Positions 1 through 5,733 of a DNA stretch of 9,878 nt are shown here, in pieces. The DNA is from an uncultured Rhodospirillales bacterium. Its GTDB lineage: Bacteria > Pseudomonadota > Alphaproteobacteria > ATCC43930 > CGMCC-115725. Both the position numbers and the translations under genes were made by a program. Location: NCBI GenBank assembly GCA_903897565.1, contig CAIUCF010000406.1, positions 1 to 9,878 on the forward strand. The letters are read 5' to 3'. The notes under the pieces were generated by a model, which saw only the letters and a program-made list of their open reading frames with translations, did not search any database and had not been told where the DNA came from. Position 1 is the first letter of the stretch. Each line of letters opens with the position of its first letter.

Positions 1-112
1 CAAGAATCTGGATTGGTTCGAGATCACCCAGATGCGAGGTCATATTGTCGATGGCGCCGTCGGCCATTATCAGGTCGGATTGAAGCTCGGCCTGCGTTAC
101 GACAAAGGATAG
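1..112 (+). CDS. Dodecin family flavin-binding protein, C-terminal fragment (5' end outside window)
   Basis: Only the last 36 codons are present, read in the frame starting at base 2 and ending at TAG 110-112. The visible peptide contains NLDWFEITQMRGHIVDG followed by HYQVGLKLGLRYD. This matches the conserved C-terminal half of dodecins: the N-L-x-W-F-E strand that carries the flavin-stacking tryptophan, then RGHI-x-x-G and H-x-Q-V-x-x-K-x-G. Dodecins are about 70 residues long and form hollow dodecamers that bind and buffer riboflavin, FMN or lumichrome in the cytoplasm. The N-terminal half and the promoter lie upstream of the window. The gene converges on the secreted-protein gene ending at 137, with only 24 bp between the two stop codons. 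The family call is strong despite the truncation, because the retained part is the most diagnostic part. Confidence 0.85.
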   Translation, partial: KNLDWFEITQMRGHIVDGAVGHYQVGLKLGLRYDKG

Positions 113-136
113 CGTCCTGCGCAGTCCGGACGGCGC

Positions 137-490
137 TCAAGGATTTGCGTCGAGATCCGTCCGGGCATCCAACACCACCGTATGGATGCCCATGCCAAGG
201 CTAAGCCGAGACATCTCGACGGTGAACGGCTGATTGCTGCCGCTCGGCATGACGATCGCCATGCGGCCATCGGCGGAGACGCCTCGGACAAGGCCGAGCG
301 AGTTTCCCATGAAGTCGAGCAAGCGCTTATCGATCACCTCGTGCGGGGTGAGGTATCCCGGACGGCCGGCATTGACATCGGCGGCACCGACTGGCGGCGC
401 ATCGCTCGATCGCTGAGGCGACGACTGGGCCAGAGCACCCCCCGCCGAGAGGCTCAGGATGCAGGCGGCCAGCAGGCGCCTCCACATCAT
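137..490 (-). CDS. Small secreted/periplasmic protein of unknown function
   Basis: This 117-residue protein starts at ATG 490 and ends with TGA at 137. Residues 1-22 look like a Sec signal peptide: MMWRR, a hydrophobic core, and a GGALA-Q cleavage site after A21. Residues 23-45 are Ser/Pro/Ala-rich and probably disordered. Residues 46-110 are the conserved-looking part, with TPHEVIDKRLLDFMGNSLG, then VRGVSADGRMAIVMPSG and a further strand-like stretch. The pattern of a short helix and then beta strands around a V-x-x-V-x-x-D-G turn is reminiscent of PRC-barrel-like domains, but this is only a resemblance and I do not assign a family. Its start overlaps the stop of the upstream gene (487-762) in an ATGA arrangement, so the two are almost certainly co-translated. 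It converges with the dodecin gene. It is very likely a real gene, of unknown function. Confidence 0.7.
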   Translation of the reverse strand: MMWRRLLAACILSLSAGGALAQSSPQRSSDAPPVGAADVNAGRPGYLTPHEVIDKRLLDFMGNSLGLVRGVSADGRMAIVMPSGSNQPFTVEMSRLSLGMGIHTVVLDARTDLDANP

Positions 491-762
491 GTGGTCCCGA
501 TGCCGCCGACCTTCGGGTCGGCGTCCTCGCCGGATTCTCCAGTCTCGCGCAACACTTCGATTCTACGGATGAATTGCATCGCGTATTGCTCGGTGCCGGT
601 GAGATCTTGCTCCGCGCGACCCGGCGGCTGATCGCCGGCGAAGACGGCACGGAGCCGATCGAGGAATTTAGGCTCCGCCTCCGTCATGTGGGCAATCAGC
701 ACCTGCAGGACTTGTTCCTGCGCCAGCATGCGTCGTTCGAGATCGGCAATTTCGATGGCCAC
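487..762 (-). CDS. Small helical protein of unknown function
   Basis: I place the start at GTG 762 because GGGAGG (769-774, complement) lies 6 nt upstream. A TTG at 786 in the same frame has no comparable site and would place the ribosome site inside the gene. The product is 91 residues. Residues 1-42 are strongly helical and amphipathic (IADLERRMLAQEQVLQVLIAHM, then EAEPKFLDRLRAVF). Residues 43-55 are a polar Gly/Pro linker, residues 56-72 form a second helix (EQYAMQFIRRIEVL), and the last 18 are acidic and glycine-rich. There is no signal peptide or membrane segment, so it should be cytoplasmic. Its TGA overlaps the ATG of the secreted protein downstream. I do not recognise the family; a small coiled-coil adaptor is only a guess. 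The BVMO terminator at 860-889 separates it from the upstream gene on the same strand. Confidence 0.6.
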   Translation of the reverse strand: MAIEIADLERRMLAQEQVLQVLIAHMTEAEPKFLDRLRAVFAGDQPPGRAEQDLTGTEQYAMQFIRRIEVLRETGESGEDADPKVGGIGTT

Positions 763-859
763 GCCCAACCTCCCAGGATCGTTCAAAGCCCCAGGTTAAG
801 GTGGGCGGGCCGCTGTCACGAGCATCGGAAACTACGCAGACGACGTCCATGGAGCCCAC

Positions 860-889
860 AAAAAAGCCCGCCTCGGGTGGAGGCGGGCT
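860..889 (-). terminator. Rho-independent terminator of the BVMO gene
   Basis: A 9-bp perfect stem (AGCCCGCCT at 865-873 paired with AGGCGGGCT at 881-889) has a 7-nt loop. On the plus strand it is preceded by six A residues (860-865), which read as a T-run directly after the hairpin on the minus strand. It begins 27 nt past the BVMO stop codon (917-919) and points the right way to end that transcript. It therefore insulates the two small genes at 137-762. Confidence 0.9.
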
Positions 890-916
890 GTTCCGTTTCG
901 GTCGTCGGTCCCGGTC

Positions 917-2563
917 TTACTGCATGTTGAACCCAGCGTAGCCCTTGTCGGCGATCTCCTGGCAGCGCTGCCGGTACTGACCGACGCCGCCGATATAGGA
1001 GAGCAGGCGGCGCGGCTTGCCCTCGACATTGGAGCCCATGTACCAGGAATTGGTCTTGGTCACGATCGTCGCGTTGGCAATCGAGTCATGATGTTCGACC
1101 CAGGCGTCCTCGAGTTCCTTCGACGCCTCGATCACCGTCGCATTGGTGCTGCGGACATGCTTGATGCAGTCGGCGATCCATTCCGTCTGCTGCTGCAGGC
1201 AGGTGGTCATGTTGCACAGCGCCGCCGAGGGGGCGAGTGGTGCCCCGGTCATGAACAGGTTCGGATAGCCGTGAACCTGCATTCCGATCGCGGTGCGAAT
1301 ATCGCGGCCCCAGTCTTCCTTGAGCGCCCGGCCGTCGCGGCCGCGGATGTCGATACGGGTGAGCGCGCCCGAACCGGCGTCGAAGCCGGTCGCCATGATG
1401 ATGATGTCGAACTCGTGGACTGTACCGTCGGCGAGCTTGAGCCCCTCCGGTGTCACTTCCCGGATCGGGTTGTCCTTGACGCTGACCGCGTCGACATTCG
1501 GGCGATGATAGACCTCGAGGTAGTTGGTCTCCAGCGGGACGCGGTGGGTACCGAAGCCGTAATCGGTCGGGATCAGCAAGTCGCACAGCTTCGGATCCTT
1601 GAGCCGCGCCCGCATCTTCTTGCGGACGAACTCGGAGACTTCCTCGCTGACCTGTTCGTCGAAGAACATCTCGGAGAACGAGGCCAGCCAGAGCTGCAGC
1701 GAGCCGTCGTTCCAGATCCGCTCGAGGGTGTCGAGCCGCTGCTGCGGCGTCAGATCGGCCCAGGCGCCGTTCTCGAAATCATACTCAAAGCCGCTGAAGG
1801 TCGTCGGCAGCCGCTTGGCCAGATACTGGAAGCGGTCCTTGTAGGCCTTGACGTCGGCTTCGGAGTATTTCGGGTTCTGCATCGGGATGATGTATTGCGG
1901 CGTGCGCACGAACACCGTCATGTGTCCGACCTTGTCGGCGATCGTCTGGATGACCTGGATGCCGGTGGCGCCGATACCGATGACCCCGACGCGCTTGCCG
2001 TTGAAGTCGATCGGCTCCCGCGGCCAGCGCGCGGTGTGGAAGATTTGGCCCTTGAAGCTGTCCTGCCCGGGGAACATCGACGACAGCGGCGCCGACAACA
2101 TGCCGGTGCAGCCGATCAGGAACTGGGTATCGATGGTCTCGCCGCTATCGGTTGTCACGGTCCAGCGGCCGGTGCCCTCGTTGTAATGGGCGCTCGTGAT
2201 GGTCGTGTTGAATTGAATGTCGCGGCGGAGGTCGAGCTTGTCGGCGACGTAGTTCATCCAGCGCTCGATCTCCGGCTGGCCAGGGAAGCGCTCGCTCCAG
2301 CTCCAGCCCTTGTAGAGCTCTTCCGAGAATAGGTACTGGTAGATATAGCTCTCCGAATCGAACTTGGCCCCGGGATAGCGATTCCAGTACCAGGTGCCGC
2401 CGACACCGGAGGCTGCATCGAATGCTTTTACCTTCAAGCCTTGGCCGCGCAGTTGATGGAGCTCATAAAGCCCGGCGACGCCGGCGCCGATGATGAGGGC
2501 GTCCAAAACCTGGGCCTTCTTCGAGACAGTCGTGGGTTTGTCCAAGATCGCGGTATCAGCCAT
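917..2563 (-). CDS. Type I Baeyer-Villiger monooxygenase (cyclohexanone-monooxygenase-like, FAD/NADPH)
   Basis: This 548-residue flavoprotein is predicted to insert one oxygen atom from O2 next to a ketone carbonyl, giving an ester or lactone, using FAD and NADPH. The FAD-binding Rossmann motif GAGVAG is at residues 26-31, followed by GGTWYWNRYPG at 55-65. The Baeyer-Villiger fingerprint FKGQIFHTARWP (F-x-G-x-x-x-H-x-x-x-W-P) is at 170-181. The NADPH-binding GIGATG is at 196-201 and the ATGF motif at 391-394. D69 and R341 sit where cyclohexanone and phenylacetone monooxygenases have the catalytic Asp and the peroxyflavin-stabilising Arg. Length matches the family (about 540). I start at ATG 2563 because GGAGG (2568-2572, complement) precedes it by 4 nt; the open frame extends further upstream but without homology. 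Alignment by eye with cyclohexanone monooxygenase holds from end to end. The substrate cannot be read from the sequence. It is transcribed alone, probably from the sigma-54-type promoter at 2763-2777. Confidence 0.95.
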   Translation of the reverse strand: MADTAILDKPTTVSKKAQVLDALIIGAGVAGLYELHQLRGQGLKVKAFDAASGVGGTWYWNRYPGAKFDSESYIYQYLFSEELYKGWSWSERFPGQPEIERWMNYVADKLDLRRDIQFNTTITSAHYNEGTGRWTVTTDSGETIDTQFLIGCTGMLSAPLSSMFPGQDSFKGQIFHTARWPREPIDFNGKRVGVIGIGATGIQVIQTIADKVGHMTVFVRTPQYIIPMQNPKYSEADVKAYKDRFQYLAKRLPTTFSGFEYDFENGAWADLTPQQRLDTLERIWNDGSLQLWLASFSEMFFDEQVSEEVSEFVRKKMRARLKDPKLCDLLIPTDYGFGTHRVPLETNYLEVYHRPNVDAVSVKDNPIREVTPEGLKLADGTVHEFDIIIMATGFDAGSGALTRIDIRGRDGRALKEDWGRDIRTAIGMQVHGYPNLFMTGAPLAPSAALCNMTTCLQQQTEWIADCIKHVRSTNATVIEASKELEDAWVEHHDSIANATIVTKTNSWYMGSNVEGKPRRLLSYIGGVGQYRQRCQEIADKGYAGFNMQ

Positions 2564-2709
2564 TTTTCCTCCAGTATCTTGCTTATTACGTCTTCCGGGA
2601 TCGTTCCGTCGGTCGGCCAGAACCCTTATGTAGTGCAATGCTTTATCAACTGCCAGTGCCGGATCGGTCGAATCTTCCGCCGAGTGCCGCCGGCGCTTGT
2701 CTCGACAAT

Positions 2710-2894
2710 GTCCGACCGGTTCCGCGGCGGAGCCGTCCGACAATTGCGACTAAGAGTAAAGAGCAAGTGGCATGCCACGGCTGGAAACGACCACACGCCA
2801 GCGTTATCTATCTCTGCTAATTCGAGAATATTGTCGATAGCGCGACGACGGTCGCGACATCCGACCGACCGGTTTCTCGTACACCGTCCGACCG
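2710..2894. repeat. Repeated TCCGAC-type motifs, candidate activator-binding sites
   Basis: The short motif (G/A)TCCGAC(C/A) occurs at 2710-2717, 2735-2742, 2860-2867 and 2886-2893. The 10-mer CCGACCGGTT is present exactly at 2712-2721 and 2865-2874. An inverted pair TGTCG (2832-2836) and CGACA (2855-2859) flanks a small hairpin, GCGAC-GACG-GTCGC (2842-2855). The upstream group (2832-2894) would sit about 80-140 bp upstream of the predicted sigma-54 start, the usual distance for upstream activating sequences. In GC-rich DNA such short repeats can arise by chance, so this is tentative. Confidence 0.35.
2763..2777 (-). promoter_or_regulatory. Sigma-54 (-24/-12) promoter candidate for the BVMO gene
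   Basis: On the minus strand the sequence reads TGGCATG-CCAC-TTGCT. This matches the RpoN consensus TGGCACG-N4-TTGCW at every position except one (T for C), and exactly ten bases separate the invariant GG from the invariant GC. Transcription would begin about 12 nt beyond the GC, near 2751, leaving a leader of roughly 190 nt before the ATG at 2563. Such promoters need an AAA+ enhancer-binding activator, and none is encoded in this window. BVMO genes elsewhere are often controlled by substrate-sensing activators, so the context fits. The long leader is the main weakness. Confidence 0.6.
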
Positions 2895-3041
2895 CGATGG
2901 ATCGATGCCGGACGATTTCCCGGCGTCTCGTGGCGCCGGCGCCGATATATCCATAACGCGGGATAGGCGGCCGGTGTGCTATTTCAGTCCTGAGCCGACA
3001 TTGCGGCTTTCGCGTGCAGCGCAGCTAATGGGGGAGTTGTC

Positions 3042-3890
3042 ATGGCTGAACCGACATCCAGTACCCGGCGTGTAGTCGGCATCGTTGCCGGGCAGGCGAC
3101 CAGTGACGGCGCGGGTGTCAAGCTCAGCCGCATCATCGGCCAGCCGGCCTTGCCGGATCTCGATCCGTTCCTGCTGCTCGACGCCTTCGGCTCGGATGAT
3201 CCGCAGGCCTATATCGCGGGGTTTCCCTCGCATCCGCATCGCGGCTTCGAGACGGTCACCTACATGCTCGCCGGCCGCGTCCGTCATCGTGACAATGCCG
3301 GCAATGAAGGCTTGCTCGGCCCCGGTTCGGTGCAGTGGATGACCGCCGGCCGCGGTATCGTGCATTCCGAGATGCCGGAGCAGGAAAACGGCTTGCTGAG
3401 CGGCTTCCAGCTCTGGGTCAACCTGCCGGCTCGGGACAAGATGACGGCGCCGCGCTACCAGGAATTTGCCGCGACCGAGATCCCGCGTATCGACGTGGCG
3501 CCGGGTGTGGTCGCCGCACTGATCGCCGGCAGCATCGGCGATCGGCGCGGCCCGGTCGAGTCTGGGGTGACGGCGGCATTCTATGCCGATCTGGCCTTCG
3601 ATGCCGGGAGTTCGGCTGCCATCGCCCTGCCGGGCGAGCATAATGCCGTCGTCTATGTATATGAAGGCGTCTTGAACCTCGGCGAGGCCGGAACGCCAGT
3701 TGCCGCCGGATCACTCGCTGTGCTGTCGCTCGGCGGCGAGTTGCGTCTCGCCGCCGCTGCCGCCGCTCGTGCTCTCGTGATTGCCGGTGCCCCCTTGCGT
3801 GAACCCGTCGTCCGCTACGGCCCCTTCGTCATGAACAGCGAAGCCGAGATTCATCAGGCGGTGCGCGATTATCAGACGGGGCGGCTCTGA
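3042..3890 (+). CDS. Pirin family bicupin protein
   Basis: This 282-residue protein belongs to the pirin family: two cupin barrels, with a mononuclear metal site in the N-terminal one. The metal ligands are visible as H64 and H66 in FPSHPHRGFETVTY and as H108 and E110 in GIVHSEMP, matching the His-His-His-Glu set of human pirin and E. coli YhhW. The N-terminal domain ends around residue 140 (GFQLWVNLPARDK is the usual pirin signature). The C-terminal cupin (about 160-280) includes VVYVYEGVLNLG and ends with GPFVMNSEAEIHQAVRDYQTGRL, the characteristic pirin tail. Some bacterial pirins have quercetin 2,3-dioxygenase activity and others act as redox-sensing interaction partners; the role here is not determinable. 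The ATG at 3042 is preceded by GGGGGAG (3030-3036) with 5-nt spacing. It converges on the MarR gene and overlaps its last 19 bp. Confidence 0.93.
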   Translation: MAEPTSSTRRVVGIVAGQATSDGAGVKLSRIIGQPALPDLDPFLLLDAFGSDDPQAYIAGFPSHPHRGFETVTYMLAGRVRHRDNAGNEGLLGPGSVQWMTAGRGIVHSEMPEQENGLLSGFQLWVNLPARDKMTAPRYQEFAATEIPRIDVAPGVVAALIAGSIGDRRGPVESGVTAAFYADLAFDAGSSAAIALPGEHNAVVYVYEGVLNLGEAGTPVAAGSLAVLSLGGELRLAAAAAARALVIAGAPLREPVVRYGPFVMNSEAEIHQAVRDYQTGRL

Positions 3891-4309
3891 CCCCGCGTGA
3901 GTAGCTTGTCGAGAAGGCCGCGGAAGGTCTCGGCTTCGGCCGGGGTGAGGGTGGCGAGGGACTCTGCCTCATAGGCCAGCGCCAGCGGCGCAATTTCTGC
4001 GAACAGGGCACGGCCCGCATCGGTAAGCTTGAGTTCGACGAGGCGTCGGTCTGCGGGGTTGATGTTCTTCTCGACCAGCCCGACCAATTCGAGGCGGGCC
4101 GCGGCGCGGCTGACCTTGGCCTTGTCCATCGCCACCCTAGCGAATATCTCGCGCACGGAAACGCCGCGGTGCTGACTCAGATGGGCGATAACCCGCCATT
4201 CCGGGATCGAAATTCCAAAACGTGACGCATAGATTTCGCCGAGTTCCTGGCTCATCCGGTTGCCCAGCGTGTTGACCAGGTAGGGGAGAAAACGATCGAG
4301 TTGCAGCAC
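3872..4309 (-). CDS. MarR family transcriptional regulator
   Basis: This 145-residue winged-helix regulator probably controls the divergent hmgA-fahA genes. I start at GTG 4309 because GAGG (4317-4320, complement) lies 7 nt upstream; a TTG at 4315 would be only 1 nt from that site. Residues 1-30 form the dimerisation helix (LQLDRFLPYLVNTLGNRMS). Residues 36-58 are the first DNA-binding helices (PEWRVIAHLSQHRGVSVREIF), and residues 61-79 the recognition helix (MDKAKVSRAAARLELVGLV). The wing carries DRRLVELKLTDAG (87-99), the D-x-R motif typical of MarR proteins. The C-terminal helices complete the dimer interface. The stop lies inside the convergent pirin gene. MarR regulators often respond to aromatic ligands, so homogentisate or a related acid is a plausible inducer; that is inference. 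In Pseudomonas the equivalent regulator HmgR is an IclR protein, so the regulator type differs here. Confidence 0.92.
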   Translation of the reverse strand: MLQLDRFLPYLVNTLGNRMSQELGEIYASRFGISIPEWRVIAHLSQHRGVSVREIFARVAMDKAKVSRAAARLELVGLVEKNINPADRRLVELKLTDAGRALFAEIAPLALAYEAESLATLTPAEAETFRGLLDKLLTRGQSRPV

Positions 4310-4321
4310 CGACAAACCTCG

Positions 4322-4350
4322 TTGACATTCGTTTCATATGATATGATACA
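4322..4350 (+). promoter_or_regulatory. hmgA promoter with overlapping MarR operator palindrome
   Basis: TTGACA at 4322-4327 is a perfect sigma-70 -35 box. With a 17-bp spacer the -10 would be GATACA at 4345-4350; that match is weak, and a better TATGAT at 4342-4347 leaves a 14-bp spacer. Between and over these lies GTTTCATATGATATGATAC (4331-4349), a near-perfect 19-bp palindrome: only the third position of each arm and the single central base break symmetry. Its size and AT-rich character suit a MarR dimer, and its position would block RNA polymerase. It lies 22 bp upstream of the marR start as well, so autoregulation is likely. Confidence 0.65.
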
Positions 4351-4408
4351 AAAAATGAACTATGAACAGTCTTGATATCGGCGGCGCGCCGGGAAGGGCG
4401 GGATTGAG

Positions 4409-5716
4409 ATGACGCTGCGTTACATGAGCGGTTTCGGGAACGAGTTCGAGACGGAGGCGCTCGAAGCCGCGTTGCCTCAGGGCCAGAACTCGCCGCAGCG
4501 CTGCAATTACGGGCTTTATGCGGAGCAGCTCTCGGGCTCGCCGTTCACCGCTCCGCGGGCGACCAACCAGCGTTCCTGGCTGTATCGAATTCGCCCGACA
4601 GTGAAGCATGTCGGACGTTTCCAAGAGATCGCGGTGCCGTTTTGGAAGAGCGCACCAAACATCGTTCCCCATGTTCTGCCGCTCGGACCTTTGCGCTGGA
4701 GCCCGACGCCGATCGGGCCGGACGAGGTCAGCTTCCTGTCGGGGATGCGGACCATCACGACGGCAGGCGATGTCCATACCCAACTCGGCATGGCCGTTCA
4801 TGTCTATGTCGCGACCGCGCCAATGCGCGATGAGTTCCTGTGCAACGCCGATGGCGAGTTGCTGATCGTGCCTGATACCGGGAACCTGGCCATCTTCACC
4901 GAGCTGGGCCGGCTGGAGGTCGGGATCGGGGAGATCGCCGTGATCCCGCGTGGCATCAAATTCACGGTTGCCCCGCTCGGCGGCGCTTCCCGGGGATATG
5001 TCTGCGAGAATTACGGCGCCAGATTCACTTTGCCGGAACGCGGCCCGATCGGCGCCAATGGCCTCGCCAATCCACGAGACTTCAAAACCCCGGTCGCGGC
5101 GTTCGAGGATCGCGACACGCCGTGCCGGCTGGTCATCAAATGGTGCGGCGGGTTTCACGTTACCGAGATCGGCCAGTCTCCCCTGGACGTCGTGGCTTGG
5201 CACGGCAATTACGCACCCTATAAATACGACCTCCGGATGTTTTCGCCCGTCGGCGCGATTCTGTTCGATCATCCCGACCCCTCGATCTTCACCGTGCTCA
5301 CCGCGCCGTCGGGCGAGCCGGGTACCGCCAACGTCGATTTCGCGATCTTCCCGGAGCGTTGGATGGTGGCCGAGCATTCGTTCCGCCCCCCCTGGTACCA
5401 TGTGAACCTCATGTCGGAATTCATGGGGCTGATCTACGGCGCCTACGACGCCAAGGAGGAGGGCTTCCGGCCGGGCGGCATGAGTCTGCACAACTGCATG
5501 CTGCCGCACGGCCCTGACGCCGCGGCGTTCGACAAGGCCACCACATCGACCCTGCAGCCGGTCAAGCTCGCCGACACGCTGGCATTCATGTTCGAGACCC
5601 GCTATCCGCAACAGCTCACGCGATACGCGGCCGACTTGCCGACACTGCAGGACGACTACGCCGAATGCTGGGCTGGAATCGAGAAGCGGTTCGACGGCAC
5701 GCCGGGCCTGAAATAG
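4409..5716 (+). CDS. hmgA: Homogentisate 1,2-dioxygenase
   Basis: This 435-residue non-haem Fe(II) enzyme opens the ring of homogentisate (2,5-dihydroxyphenylacetate) with O2 to give maleylacetoacetate, the central step of tyrosine and phenylacetate-derived homogentisate catabolism. It starts with MSGFGNEFETEAL and NSPQRCNYGLYAEQLSG, the family's signature N-terminus. The iron ligands are H331 and E337 in FRPPWYHVNLMSEF and H367 in NCMLPHGPD, matching human H335, E341 and H371. The catalytic base is H288 in FDHPDPSIFTVL, equivalent to human H292. Length is normal. The ATG at 4409 has only a modest purine-rich site upstream (GGGAAGGG, 4391-4398). It is the first gene of a unit with fahA, divergent from a MarR regulator gene and under the probable operator at 4331-4349. 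All catalytic residues are present, so I expect a working enzyme. Confidence 0.97.
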   Translation: MTLRYMSGFGNEFETEALEAALPQGQNSPQRCNYGLYAEQLSGSPFTAPRATNQRSWLYRIRPTVKHVGRFQEIAVPFWKSAPNIVPHVLPLGPLRWSPTPIGPDEVSFLSGMRTITTAGDVHTQLGMAVHVYVATAPMRDEFLCNADGELLIVPDTGNLAIFTELGRLEVGIGEIAVIPRGIKFTVAPLGGASRGYVCENYGARFTLPERGPIGANGLANPRDFKTPVAAFEDRDTPCRLVIKWCGGFHVTEIGQSPLDVVAWHGNYAPYKYDLRMFSPVGAILFDHPDPSIFTVLTAPSGEPGTANVDFAIFPERWMVAEHSFRPPWYHVNLMSEFMGLIYGAYDAKEEGFRPGGMSLHNCMLPHGPDAAAFDKATTSTLQPVKLADTLAFMFETRYPQQLTRYAADLPTLQDDYAECWAGIEKRFDGTPGLK

Positions 5717-5733
5717 TGGCAGGAGGAGAGATC

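Larger units (their letters stand above)
2564..3041. other. Gene-free regulatory region between BVMO and pirin genes
   Basis: I see no credible protein or RNA gene in this 478-bp stretch between two divergent genes. It holds a sigma-54-type promoter pointing at the BVMO (2763-2777), a perfect 12-bp palindrome GTGGCATGCCAC (2767-2778) that includes the -24 element, and four copies of a TCCGAC-type motif on either side of it. It also holds the ribosome sites of both flanking genes. Open frames crossing it have no homology signal and only extend shadows of the BVMO gene. No convincing sigma-70 promoter for the pirin gene was found. Confidence 0.7.

Noticed and set aside
1088..2332. A 414-codon open frame on the plus strand opposite the BVMO gene
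   Set aside because: It is the antisense shadow of a clearly coding GC-rich gene; the translation is rich in Asp/Arg/Val repeats, has no recognisable domain, and the BVMO frame accounts for the sequence.
2564..2743. N-terminal extension of the BVMO by 60 residues
   Set aside because: A strong GGAGG site and the family-like N-terminus both point to ATG 2563; the extension is polar, lacks homology, and contains the leader of the predicted sigma-54 transcript.
4334..5611. A 425-codon minus-strand open frame opposite hmgA
   Set aside because: It is an Arg/His/Gly-rich shadow with no domain or ribosome site, and it would run through the hmgA promoter/operator; hmgA has full catalytic conservation.
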